Shown piece after piece: positions 43,970 to 56,248 of a stretch of DNA of 64,000 bases. The notes beneath the pieces are model-generated. The model worked only from the letters and a program-made list of their open reading frames with translations, was not told the origin of the DNA and ran no database searches. How positions within the stretch are numbered: the stretch's first letter is position 1; every line of letters begins with the position of its first letter. This stretch comes from Selaginella moellendorffii. Taxonomy: Eukaryota; Streptophyta; Lycopodiopsida; Selaginellales; Selaginellaceae. Both the position numbers and the translations under genes were made by a program. The stretch covers positions 665,101 through 729,100 of the forward strand of contig NW_003314339.1 of assembly GCF_000143415.4 (NCBI RefSeq), written 5' to 3'.

Positions 43970-46238
43970 CTCTCCCCCCCTAGGGAAGATCGACGTCCTC
44001 GTCGATGCATACTCGAGTCTAGAATACCGCCAAGGAAACAACTCCAGAGAAAGTTCACGGTACTCACACTATGTGAGAAATGCACCAACTTAAATGAGTT
44101 AGGGGGCAACCTCTTTGTCTAACACGGATGCGCTACCAGCTCAGACACCTTCTGGCTATCGCCGACAAGGAAATGACCAACGGAGTCAGCCACCCTTGCT
44201 GCTCTGGGAGTCACCCAACTTACAAAAGTGTGATATGCCTTGCCCACAGAGACATAGAGAGAGGAACCAGAGGCCCCAACCCTCATGAGCAAAGAAACCA
44301 AACCCGTCGGTAAGGTTTAGATAGACTACTGTAAACAGGCAGTTATAGTTGTTTACACAGTCATGCCCTTTTAACGGAATAAGGAACATCGACAGAGAGG
44401 CAAGTTATGTGACCAGTCGACAGTAGCTACCCCATGACTAGAGATTTCAACATGCACACGAAGTGCCAAAGCCAATCTGCCTATACTGGCCCAAACTCAA
44501 AGATCAATATATGGACAATATCAAAGTCATAGACAATGATATCTTAGAGACTTAATTATCAGTGAGGATATCTTATATTAGAACACAAAAGTATTCCAAA
44601 TAAGTTATCATCCGATAAACTAGTATTATAGTATAGGAACCACCAAGATCATCAAAATTGGTAAACATAGGATTCACCATCCAACAAAATTCAATAGCAA
44701 GTATATCATCAAGTAAACTCAATGATGAAACTTAACTACCGAAGATAGCAGATAGTAAACCAACAACTTACTAGAGATAACTCAAAGAACACAAAATATT
44801 ATTGACTGACAAGCACAATGCTCGCGAATGTATCACCGAAGGAAATAACATCCCAATCTATCAAAACTAACTCGAGCAATAGTCAACAGAACAGAATGAA
44901 TGTGGCAAGACCAACAAACACGCATTTATGCCAATTATCACACTAGCTAATCCGAATAGATCCTAGCCAACAACACCAAGGAACTCAAGCTGCCTAAGCA
45001 AGTGTCAGCAACATCCTACTGATGTCTCAAACCCAAGAGACCAATCCAAAGCAAACCACAAAGAACATGTGGTATTGCAAAAAGCCAAAAGCTATCAAAA
45101 AGAACAACTAACCATCATGAAAGACCATCAATTATCCCATCAAAAAGATATGCCAAACCATCGTCAAAGAAATAATCTACCATTCCAAAGAACGACAAAT
45201 CATTCTATACCAACAATAATCAAGCAAAATCCTTGACAAGGATAATCAACTATCTTAGATGATAATTAATCATCACCAATGATTGCTAGATGCAAATATT
45301 AACTTCATCGAAGTTAACAAGCCAAAATGCCTTCCCCAACGACTTCTAACAAATGGAACAACGAGCATAAAACTCAAAGAACCAAAAGCTCGAAAAAGTC
45401 TATAGCTAAGTCTTTCCTAACAATGATCACAAGTCTTGCATAAACTAACTTCAATGCTAAAGAAGAAATCATGGTACAACCCACAATATCCTCCTCAACA
45501 CATTCATAAGCTAAACTTCATAATGCAAAGCTAATGAAGAGCATGTTTGCATCAATCCAAAACCTAAGCATAACGAGGTTATGCTTGACAAGTGATCACC
45601 AAACGATCCTCCATAAATCCATCTATAGCAAGACGTAACTCACTTCATAACAAGCACAAGAAGAATCATCAATAATCGATATATTCCAACTCAAATCCAA
45701 TAAGGATTCAAACATTCTAATATCAATCACTAACTCTTCTGCTTGTAGAGTTAGCATAGTCCACGACTGAATCAGTTTTCAAGGAAAAGCCAAAGCTTAA
45801 CACTTACTAAACAATCTCGTCTAGAACACAACTAACTCAAACTTGCCACTCAAAGCTCTATTTCGTTAAAGTGGGAATTGTCATTATCCCACTTGTAAAA
45901 TAAGGTTTCCAAACCTTTATATAGTATATAAATATAACAAAATTCAACTGCATTGAGGCACATGCCATTTTATTTTAAACAAGGAAATGTCTACTCAATC
46001 ATTTCTCCTCCCCCTGCCACTGCTTCACCTCTCTCTTCTCCTTGTCATCGTCGTCCAATTTCTTTCCATCTTTTTAATATTGGCTCAGTTGCTCCGAGTC
46101 TAGGTGGAGCCCAAGTCCCCATTCAATCTTTACTTTCCCCTTATTAATAAAACAACTTCATAGACTTCCAATAACATGCTGTAACACTTCTAGTATAATG
46201 CAAATCCTTTCAAAGAATTGTCTTTTAATATTAATACA
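43970..46238 (-). other. AT-rich non-coding interior of the family-X element (truncated)
   Basis: There is no frame above about 75 codons and no retroviral motif. It is A-rich on the plus strand from about 44480 to 45950. By position it is the interior belonging to the X LTR, either a non-autonomous interior or heavily decayed. No second X LTR is found to the right. Confidence 0.45.
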
Positions 46239-46260
46239 ATGGCATGGAACCCCATGCCAT
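46239..46260. repeat. 22-bp palindrome copy, downstream of the HAD-like gene
   Basis: Arms ATGGCATGG and CCATGCCAT enclose AACC. It lies 35 bp past the stop codon of the minus-strand gene. Confidence 0.85.
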
Positions 46261-47315
46261 AATAAGTTACATTTTTAAATAAATACATGCCATCTCAGAT
46301 TGTTATTTTTTGCCTCCAACGCTTATACAATAATCTTGGAATTTCATCACTCTCCACACTATCAGGATTTAAACCCAATAGTAATGCCATCTCTTCTCTA
46401 ATACGTCCACGCTCATGTTCAGTGGTCGAAGAACCCATCCGGTTGAGCAGATTATGGGGATGCGGATAGTGCTTGGCTAGACAATATACATGCCATAAAT
46501 GATGACTGGTGTCTGTCCGATCAAATGGCTTCTGATATACCGTTCCATCTGCCATTTGGTTGATTTCTGCAGCCACCTCCTGGACTGGCCGGTTCTCTAT
46601 CACCATCGCTCCAAGCCATTTTGCAAGGTCCCCCAGAACATACGGTTTCTTCTCCCTAGTTTCCATACTGCAAGAGATGGGGTGCACTGCATATGTGTGC
46701 GTGTTTGCTGCAGTTTTAATCGGCGAGTCATCGATGATGAGGATTTCACTTGACCTAGCAGTCCGGTTCATCACTACAGCCTCTGTCTTGACGAAGATGG
46801 GCTTGCTACCCCTCACATGGACCATAGTCAAGCAATCCTCCTGCGTTAGGAGAAAGTCAAATGGTAATATTACTCGTGTCTGATCGTGCATCATCTATAG
46901 CAACGTTAATGCATTGTGGCGCATAATGGATGTCCAAACTCCCAATTGCAAATTGAACCCGGCCCTCTGTTTTAAGTGTCGCATGGTCATTATTAGATCC
47001 CACAGTTTCTCCCGTGTGATTAATGTGAATCTGTCTCTTTTGACCAACTTGCGACCGCAGGCTTTGGAGGGTGCAGTGACATTCGAGGACGAGCCACGCT
47101 CATGGGAGAAAAGGACACCGTTCAGATCAAAAACGATACAGTACCTTCGCCGTGACTCTGAAATGAAATGCGTCAGCATAAAAAATGGTACAAGTCAATT
47201 TTACCATCTACAATATTAGCGAATGGTGCTCCCGATGGTCGTTCAGAGGGTTTTGGTCGAGGAAACGTGAAGGGCGGAAATACTCTCCTCTGCAATGTGG
47301 GGTCAATCGCATCCG

Positions 47316-47412
47316 ATGGCGTGTGGGCACATGCCATTTCAGCTGTAGACTCTGGTACAACTGGCTCAACAGTGGCATGGGGTGGTTCCGATGGCGTGTG
47401 ATCACACGCCAT
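47316..47412. repeat. Two 22-bp palindromes inside a coding exon
   Basis: Copies at 47316-47337 and 47391-47412 (the latter a perfect palindrome with half-site ATGGCGTGTGA) lie 75 bp apart in the HAD-like gene and are translated as EMACAHTPS and EMACDHTPS within a repeated Pro/Thr segment. Confidence 0.9.
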
Positions 47413-48110
47413 TTCAGCTGGTGCCTCCGTTGGCAAAGTGGACATGACCGAACAGGCAGCAGGGGCGGTGTAGAGAGGTTCCAATTGCGCGTAGTCAGAC
47501 GATTGGGCACACGTTGAGTCCGTTGGAAATGAGGATACGACCGGCTCGGCAGCTGGGGCGGCCTCATGCGGGTCCAATGGCGCCTGGTCACCGTCAGTTG
47601 GATACATGGACAAGATTGACTCAATGGTATGGGCAGCATCAAGTGGAGCGTGGTCAGCTTGCTTGGCGTTGATATGGATAGTAGCCTCCACCAGCTCTGA
47701 TGACTCTTGCAGGCAAGTAGAGTCCACTGGCGGATCCATATGCATGTCCAAATATCTCCCTTCGATTGAGATGGTATCCTCCCTACTGGCTACTAAAAAC
47801 AAACTCATTAGCACATTGAATCGACTATACTGTATTTACCATCAACTGCTATTGAGGAACTAGGACCGATATCACTTGGGCGCACTGCTGATTCTGAAGG
47901 ATTGGACATACGTTTCGACCCTTGCTTGGCACTATCCTTCCTCGACACTAAAGGCTAGAGTTTGTATCTTAATTCAACTGAATAATCTCTACTTACCATT
48001 TGCTTTGCAACCTACATAGACAATGTTAGAAATGGTAAAAGGTTAGGAATGGATGTACTATTATTTACCTGATGGTTTGTCTTGTATGACCTTCCTCTGC
48101 TGCTCTTTGG

Positions 48111-49959
48111 TGTGAGACACAAAATCCCTAGGCCCCAAAGTGGAGCCAGAAGGGCGCCACATGGTAGTGGCCGAAGCGAGAGCCAAACGAGCGTAACACG
48201 TTTGGACCAAAAGCTCCAACTTGAAAAGTCAAGAGCGGGAGTGGAACTCCCAATGAAGTGCTCGAGGAACGAGCACGAAGCGAGCAAAAGGCGAGGCTCC
48301 AAAAAGGGACCCAAAAGGACCAACACATGACACGTGGGAGTGTCCGAGATGGACTCGAGTTGGAGTCCGAAGTGGAGTCCGAGATGGACCCGAGATGGAG
48401 TCCGAGATGGAGTCCGAAGTGGAGTCCGAGATGGAGTCCGAAGTGGAGTCCGAGGTGGACCCGAGATGGACCCGAGTTGGAGTCCGAAGTGGAGTCCGAG
48501 ATGGACCCGAGATGGAGTCTGAGATGGAGTTCGAGATGGAGTCCGAGGTGGACCCGAGATGGACCCGAAATGGAGTCCGAGATGGAGTCCGAAATGGACC
48601 CGAGATGGAGTCCGAGATGGAGTCCGAGATGGACCCAAGATGGACCCTAGATGGAGTCCGAGATGGAGTCCGAGATGGACCCGAGATGGAGTCCGAGATG
48701 GAGTCCGAGATGGACCCGAGATGGACCCCAGATGGAGTCCGAGATGGAGTCCGAGATGGAGTCCGAGATGGAGTCTGAAGTCGAGACCGAGACCGGGACC
48801 GAGACCGGGACCGAGACCGAGACCGAGACCGAGACCAAGACCGGGACCGAGACCGAGACCGAGATCGGGACCGAGACCGAGACCGAGGCCGAGGCCGAGA
48901 CCGAGCCCGAGCCCGAGTTCGAGTCCGAATCCGAGTCCGAGTCCGAGTCCGAGTCCGAGTCCGAGTCCGGAGCCTGAGAGGGTGAAAGCCCAACAGAAGC
49001 TGGGGGGTTTGGTGAGCTCCAAAAGTATAGTGGGGGGAGGACTGCAATGGAGCCAGTTTGGCCAGGAAAGGCCAATTTGGCCCAGGAAGGCCGGACCCAG
49101 TGTTGGGTGATGAGCTGCCCACTGGGAAGTCCAAGACTAGAGTGAACACGGACCGACAAGTGGGGTGGCTTGGTGAAGTGTTCAAGAGCCGGCTCTAGTT
49201 CCCCCGGGAGATTGACTGGCCGATGCTCCCAGTCCAAGTGTGGGTGGCACTACCTACTTGGATACCTGGTGTGGCTCAACGGAACCCGCTCTAAGCCCAT
49301 GGCTAGAGCACCCAAGGGCAGAAGGCGAGGAGAGTACCCAGGTGGCTCGCGTAAGGCCACGGTGTTTCGAAATGTTGTCCCAAAGGCCCAGACTGTGGAA
49401 AGGAAGAGGAGCAGTCCTCTGGGGTAGTGACCAAGGACACAGTCGTGTGGTGAGGAAGTCCTAGAGGACCGTGGGACTTAGTGGTCGGGCCTGTGGGTCT
49501 CGATCCAGTGGCAGTGTTGGCAAACACGGCCAAGGGCAGAAAGGGACTTAGTGGGGACTGACAGAGGGATATTGGGGAAGGCTATTCCCCTTGTCGGTGG
49601 GCATCCTAAGGATGCTAAGGAGTGGATCTGAGATGACCACTCACGGATGGTTTGCCTAGTCTTGGAGAGCCAAGACGGTGATGCAAGTGGTATTGGACTA
49701 CCTGTGTGGCAAAGGTGATTGGGCATGGCCTTAGCGTAACGGGCTGCTATGTCGGTGGTACCTTTGAGTGTCGGTCATGGGATCGGACACGTGGAGCACT
49801 TGGACCGAGTGCAAATGTTGAGTGGCATGGATGCCATTCTCGGGGCTAGCAAGTCCCAAGTCCTGGATTGGACTCATGGAGGTTGTGAATGAGACTCCTT
49901 CAAGTGGTCAGAGATGTGGTTAAGTGACTAAAGTAGAATGGAAAAATTAGTCTGTTACA
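48111..49959 (+). repeat. 5' LTR of LARD-2
   Basis: 1,849 bp, TGTGAGACAC to CTGTTACA, with a longer minisatellite block (about 48343-48966) than LARD-1. Confidence 0.92.
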
Positions 49960-52900
49960 ACTTGGTATCGGAGCTGTTCCTTAGTCCGACTTTTATTGGT
50001 GCTCAAGTATATCACCATTGATATTGGCATCGGAAGGTCCTAGGAGTGGGCCTATCCTTGAGGAGTAGCATGTCGAGAGGACATGGCTCTCCACTCAAGT
50101 TCATGCATGAACTTGGGCGCGATGTGGTGGATAGAAAAGGGGCCAGTAAGGGAACGACTTTGGGATTTTGGGAATAGTATATGGTTTTCCTCAGAGAGTT
50201 GAGGATGTGACCTAGATGAGCGTTTGACTTATCAAATTGGCTAATGTAGTTGTGGTAAACAACTACAATTGGGATCACGGGAAAGATAAAGACTCCAAAG
50301 CAATAAAGGAGTCACAAGATTTTCCTCATATAGTTGAGGTTGGTGCTCATGAATGTGAGACCAGAAGTAATGACCGTGGGAGGTCAAATACGGAAGAGGA
50401 CTCAAGTCCTTGAAAAGGTAGCCGGGGCTACCTCTAATAAATGCTGGAACAACCCAAGGAGTTGGGGGTGTATTAAGTGGATGAGTTGGTGTTCTCATCA
50501 CATGGACAAGTAGTCCTAAGGGGCAAAGGTTGCCCCCAGAGAACAAAATCAAGTGTCGGAGTAACACTTGTGAAAATAGTCCTTTTGAGTAGGACAGGAA
50601 TGCAAGAAGTGTATTCCAGTGAGCTAGTGCCTCACAAGTAGAACCTTACGGGTCTGTGGATTAACCAAGTCCAAAACTGATGGATGACTCAAGTAGAGTC
50701 AACGGATGGTCCTAAAAGGACTGATGGAAGCATTTGAACTGAGGTGTGTTGTACCCCACAAAGGATGGGGGGGGATCATAGGATCCAAGGATGAGAACAG
50801 AGGGTATCTCATCGATGGCAAAATGGGCCATGCTAAAGTTATGGGAAAGGTGTTCCTAGAAGAAAACAACTTTGACATAAAGTTGTGTGTGACCTCTATG
50901 GTGCAGTGCTAACGGATGGTTGGCATGAGAAAGAGCGGTGTTGGTCTTGGCAAAGACTTAGACACGAAGGGGAAATGTCATAGAGGTAGGGTCGTGGAGC
51001 CGATGGTGTGGAGACACCAAATGTGCCAAGGTGTGATACCTTGAGGCTATGTTGGTGGGTTCATGAGAACCCCTTGCCAAAGGAATCCCAATGGAAATGG
51101 GAATAGCATAGCCTAAGCTGCAGAGCATGCAGTTGGAGTGTGGTGACCTAGATAATGATGGAGGTGTGAAAGCACCAAGCAATGAGTTGTAGGACTTGAC
51201 AACTATGAGGCAACTAAGCAAGAGGTGCAAAATAACTGGTTAAACGGGTAGAAGGTAGCTACCCAAGACTTCTTAATAGCATAGGGAAGTTAGATATACC
51301 CTTACGGGGGATAAGTTGTTTGTGTTGCGATATAGTAAGTCAATGTCATAAAAGGAAATACTCATTGTCAAGAAAGCCATCATTGGGACACCCGAACACT
51401 TTAGAACACCAGAAGGTGGTGTTTGATGTCGCGAGGGCAATGGATAAAGCCCAAGGGACTAAGTCCCTAGCGAATGATGAATAGAAGGTGCTATCCAAAT
51501 GTCCAAGGTTGCGGAGACAAGAGAGGACTGTCTACCCGAGTTGGACAAAGCCAAAAATGGAATTTTGGCAAGGCTAGTGATGGGCATGTAAAGGCCCATA
51601 AGCAACAATGTAATCCCAGTGTGTGGGATTATAAGGTGAGCATACCCGGATTGAGGAACCACTCCCTAGGCTATTGGGTAGGTTCATCCTTAAGAATACT
51701 TGCTAAAGCATGATAGAAAGTGCAAAGCTATCCTCTTGGTCTGGAGGAGAATGACCAAAGGAAATGTGTGAAGCCAAAAAGCAAGAAGTAAGGGGATAGA
51801 ACCGAACCATAGGAATCAAAGTGCATAACCAAGGTTGGTTATGTCAGCTGGGAGTGGAGAATCAAGTGGGGGCTTGAGGGTGTTGCCGCTAGCAACCGTG
51901 ATGCCATGGAGAGTCTAAAATATGGAATTGTCCATGTTAGACTATGTGGCATTTGGAAGGCTTGCAAAAAGGGAGGCCTTAGCAAGCTGAGGGACAGAGT
52001 TCCTTCAAGGTTCCCAAAGACGATTCTAGGTAGCTTAGTACCTAGAAAGGCCAAGTGTAAATGGTTCATGGAACGCGCGAAATCAGAGTGGCGCAGCAGA
52101 ATCGTGGTCTTGAAGCTTGCCATGAGGCAAGGCTATCAAGGTTAGGGAAGTAGTTCCTGAGTGTTCAAAGAGAGGGTTTTGAACGAAAGTCGATGGTCAA
52201 GGACTTTCACGCTTATGCAGGAACCATGTTACAGTGGTCGGAGGACTTGCCAAGCGAGATTGGCACGTCGGGGGAACAAATACCCTAGTTGAAGGTGATA
52301 ACTTCAAAAAGGGTGGGCCATGGGGCCGAGCATGGAGGAGTCCATGCATGATCACAAACATGTCAAGTGAGAGGATTTGGCAGTGTGGAGGAACTAGGTT
52401 CCTAAGCTGTGATCTGTAGCGTGCTTTAAAAATAAGTTGGTGCACCGGCGTGGGGAGTCACGCCAGGCATCTTGTGTGATGCCATCCGTAGATGCATATA
52501 CGGAGGTTGGGTTCGAGTCCCGACCCTCTAGTGCTTGGGTTCGAGTCCCAAATCACTAGGGCGTGGTGATGGTTTGGAATATGAGGACACTCATATTTCG
52601 GTGGTCATGGACTCTCAGTGGGGAGACTGGTTTGGGCACACCGCCAAGCGAGGGATGCCTCGGAGTCGTGATGCACGGTTAGATTGCTTAGTGTGAAAGC
52701 TCGGCATATCTAACTTGAACGCTTTGGTGCGAGTGGCACCAAGGACGTGGTGAGTGAGATGGGGACACCTAATCTCAGTTGCTATGGACCCTTGGCCGGA
52801 AGGGCTGGCTTGGGCGCACCGCCAAGTGTGGGGGATGCCCCCGGGGTCGTAGTTAACAAATTAAAGGTCTGGAAGACCTAGTATCTATTGGCAAACCTGT

Positions 52901-53998
52901 TAAGGTGCCGAGGTGAGATCACTAGGTGATCTTGTGGCTAAATAAGGACAAGGTCCTTGTTTGGGTTAAGGAATAAGGTTCCTAGTTCAAAGTGTTGATT
53001 TCAACTATTGATGATGGTGTGGCTTGGTCAAGGTGACCAAGTGGGAAAAGCACCCTAGGGAAATGAGCTATATCATTGCGATGGCATAGTGTGTCCAAGG
53101 AAAGTAGTCTCTAAAGAGACCCATGGGAGGGTCACAAAGTTGGGCCGTGGATAGAGCCCACAGCAGAAGATGCTAAAGAGACTTAGTAGGGGCGAACACC
53201 CTAGTCTTGGCAAAGCAAAGCCTTTGCTATGGAATCACAAGAATACCTCAAGGAGGGAGGTAGAGATTCGATGTTGCTTGGTGCAACAATCAACGGATAG
53301 GAGCAAAAGATGAGTGGCCAAGATAGGGCCGTGGAATCCCTTGGAAGGAATCCAAGTGACAAAGTTAGGCGAGGAACACTAATGTGTTGGACGCTAATAA
53401 ATTCCGGAAAAGGAAGTGTGTTTCCAAGGATGAATTCCGAATTGCTCTGATTTGGCGAAAGTGGAAGCTCCAAGGGAGGGAGCGGTAAGGTAGCCAAATG
53501 ATAGGGCCATGGACAGCCCTAGCACAAAGTATGATAAATGGAACTTAGAGCCCAAGGTGGCACGAAATAGAAGAGAGGATGATGGTGCCCTCAAATAATG
53601 AGCTTCCTAGGATGGGGAAGTGGAGTTGCACAATCTGTGCAATGCAAGGTGTTGGAGACACCTAGGAAATTGACTTCCAAAAGTCAAAAGAGTAAAAGTT
53701 CCAAGGTGCAAACGTTCAATAGATGGAAATTGAGACTACTCGAGAAGGAGTAGTGGGATTGACTTAGAGAAGGGTCTCTAAGAAGTTTAGCGAGAACTAA
53801 ACCAATAAAAGGAGAGAACCACTATATGTGGTCCAATCAGTCTCTAAGTTGGAGAGACTACCCTCCTTAGAGGATAGGCAAGGCATGGTGAGCCTTTGGT
53901 GTTAAACCATTGAGGCATATGCAAAAGGCATGGTGAGCCTTCAATGTCAAACCATTGACGAATATGGAGAAGGCATGGTGAGCCTTCAATGTCAAACC

Positions 53999-54237
53999 AT
54001 GGAGTCCGAGATGGAGTCCGAAATGGACCCGAGATGGAGTCCGAGATGGAGTCCGAGATGGACCCGAGATGGACCCCAGATGGAGTCCGAGATGGAGTCC
54101 AAGATGGACCCGAGATGGAGTCCGAGATGGAGTCCGAGATGGACCCGAGATGGACCCCAGATGGAGTCCGAGATGGAGTCCGAGATGGAGTCCGAGATGG
54201 AGTCCGAAGTCGAGACCGAGACCGGGACCGAGACCGG

Positions 54238-54272
<35 letters not shown>

Positions 54273-55365
54273 GGACCGAGACCGAGACCAAAGCCGAGGC
54301 CGAGACCGAGCCCGAGCCCGAGTTCGAGTCCGAGTCCGAGTCCGAGTCCGAGTCCGAGTCCGGAGCCTGAGAGGGTGAAAGCCCAAAGCGTTTGTCTCCT
54401 AGACCCTGGGGGGTTTGGTGAGCTCCAAAAGTATAGTGGGGGGAGGACTGCAGTGGAGCCAGTTTGGCCAGGAAAGGCCAGTTTGGCCCAGGAAGGCCGG
54501 ACCCAGTGTTGGGTGATGAGCTGCCCACTGGGAAGTCCAAGACTAGAGTGAACACGGACCGACAAGTGGGGTAACTTGGTGAAGTGTTCAAGAGCTGGCT
54601 CTAGTTCCCCCGGGAGATTGACTGGCCGATGCTCCCAGTCCAAGTGTGGGTGGCACTACCTACTTGGATACCTGGTGTGGCTCAACGGAACCTGCTCTAA
54701 GCCCATGGCTAGAGCACCCAAGGGCAGAAGGCGAGGAGAGTACCCAGGTGGCTCGCGTAAGGCCACGGTGTTTCGAAATGTTGTCCCAAAGGCCCAGACT
54801 GTGGAAAGGAAGAGGAGCAGTCCTCTGGGGTAGTGACCAAGGACACAGTCGTGTGGTGAGGAAGTCCCAGAGGACCGTGGGACTTAGTGGTCGGGCCTGT
54901 GGGTCTTGATCCAGTGGCAGTGTTGGCAAACACGGCCAGGGGCAGAAAGGGACTTAGTGGGGACTGACAGAGGGATATTGGGGAAGGCTATTCCCCTTGT
55001 CGGTGGGCATCCTAAGGATGCTAAGGAGTGGATCTGAGATGACCACTCACGGATGGTTTGCCTAGTCTTGGAGAGCCAAGACGGTGATGCAAGTGGTATT
55101 GGACTACCTGTGTGGCAAAGGTGATTGGGCATGGCCTTAGCGTAACGGGCTGCTATGTCAGTGGTACCTTTGAGTGTCGGTCATGGGATCGGACACGTGG
55201 AGCACTTGGACCGAGTGCAAATGTTGAGTGGCATGGATGCCATTCTCGGGGCTAGCAAGTCCCAAGTCCTGGATTGGACTCATGGAGGTTGTGAATGAGA
55301 CTCCTCCAAGTGGTCAGAGATGTGGTTAAATGACTAAAGTAGAATGGAAAAATTAGTCTGTTACA
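53999..55365 (+). repeat. 5'-truncated 3' LTR of LARD-2
   Basis: Begins within the GAGATGGAGTCC array and runs to the normal LTR end TTACA. Roughly the first third of the LTR and the polypurine tract are deleted. Confidence 0.88.
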
Positions 55366-55880
55366 TTTGGCCACCTCAGGCTGGCCATCGTCGTCATCAT
55401 CGTCATCGTCGTTATTGTGATCGTCACCATTGTGAGGACCATCCAAGTCCTCTTCATCCTCCTCTTCTTCGTCCTCCTCTTCTTTGTCCTCCTCTTCGTC
55501 CTTCTGCTCTTCCTGCTCATTAACTTTCTCTGGCTCCTCATCCCCCTCATGCATTTCTTCCATAGGCTGCTCAGGCTGGATGGCTTGTTCTTCCAGGACC
55601 ATCTTGGGAAAATCATCTGGCCGAGTCTCCATCTCAAAATACAAGACATCCATAGCCTATTTTAGTGCGTGACCTAGGACCGTATCCTCACCCGACTGTC
55701 TTAACATGGTTTCTGCACGTTCTTGCACCCTTCGAAGACGACGAGATGAGAAAAACGTGGCCCTGACTTGAAAAGCATCCCTCATCCATTGTACCTCTCC
55801 ATTGAGATTGGGGAAGGGGAGTCCGCCATAGGAATCTGAGTCAGGAGGTGGTGACTGGCTGCTTTCACTCAGCCCTTGAT

Positions 55881-55927
55881 CTGCAATGAATGGCATGAGC
55901 ACACACACCATAACCGCGAGGCATTAC
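55881..55927 (-). repeat. Palindrome-bearing 47-nt intron
   Basis: GTAATG...ATTGCAG intron of the HAD-like gene. A degenerate palindrome copy (55890-55911) ends 9 nt before the acceptor. Splicing joins ATG ATA G to AT CAA GGG in frame. Confidence 0.8.
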
Positions 55928-56071
55928 CTATCATCTTTTCGTTGCCCTTCTTCCTTTTCGAATCAAACGCCTCTGATCCCGACGACTGTCCAACGTGCTT
56001 TCGCTTTTTATGACCACTGTCAGTTTGAGCTTGGCTGGTGCTTGCCTGTTTTGCCTTTGAAGAAGTGTCTC

Positions 56072-56120
56072 CTGCAAGGAATGGCATGAGACCACACGCC
56101 ATTGCAAATATAATTTGTAC
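56072..56120 (-). repeat. Palindrome-bearing 49-nt intron
   Basis: GTACAA...CCTTGCAG intron. The palindrome at 56081-56102 ends 9 nt before the acceptor. Splicing restores a GGA codon across the junction. Confidence 0.82.
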
Positions 56121-56210
56121 CTCCTTTTTTCCTATTGCTTGTCTGTTTGTCCTTTTTCGACGCGCCACCAGTGCGCTTTTCAGTCCTCGTGTCTGAATAT
56201 TCACAACGAT

Positions 56211-56248
56211 CTATAATCAAAATGGCGTGAGGCCTCACGTGACCTTAC
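56211..56248 (-). repeat. Palindrome-bearing 38-nt intron
   Basis: GTAAGG...GATTATAG. The palindrome copy (56222-56243) makes up 22 of the 38 nt and ends 11 nt before the acceptor. Confidence 0.82.

Larger units (their letters stand above)
48111..55365 (+). mobile_element. LARD-2: second non-coding LTR retrotransposon, inserted in an exon
   Basis: A 7,255-bp insertion flanked by the 5-bp duplication TTTGG (48106-48110 and 55366-55370). The 5' LTR is 48111-49959, followed by the primer site TTGGTATCGGAGC. The interior matches LARD-1 over about 4 kb. The 3' LTR is incomplete: the polypurine tract and the first part of the LTR are missing, and the interior joins the minisatellite at about 53999. 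Removing the element with one duplication restores the reading frame of the HAD-like gene on the opposite strand, so the insertion hit an exon. Confidence 0.92.

Noticed and set aside
44090-44170. tRNA-like wording (GAGCTGGTAGCGCATCCG on the minus strand)
   Set aside because: The D-arm-like segment is not followed by a proper anticodon stem, T-arm and acceptor stem, so it is not called as a tRNA gene.
55378-55500. Asp/Glu-rich stretch as a separate acidic protein
   Set aside because: It is in frame with the exons of the HAD-like gene on both sides and is better read as its acidic linker encoded by a GAT/GAA-type repeat.
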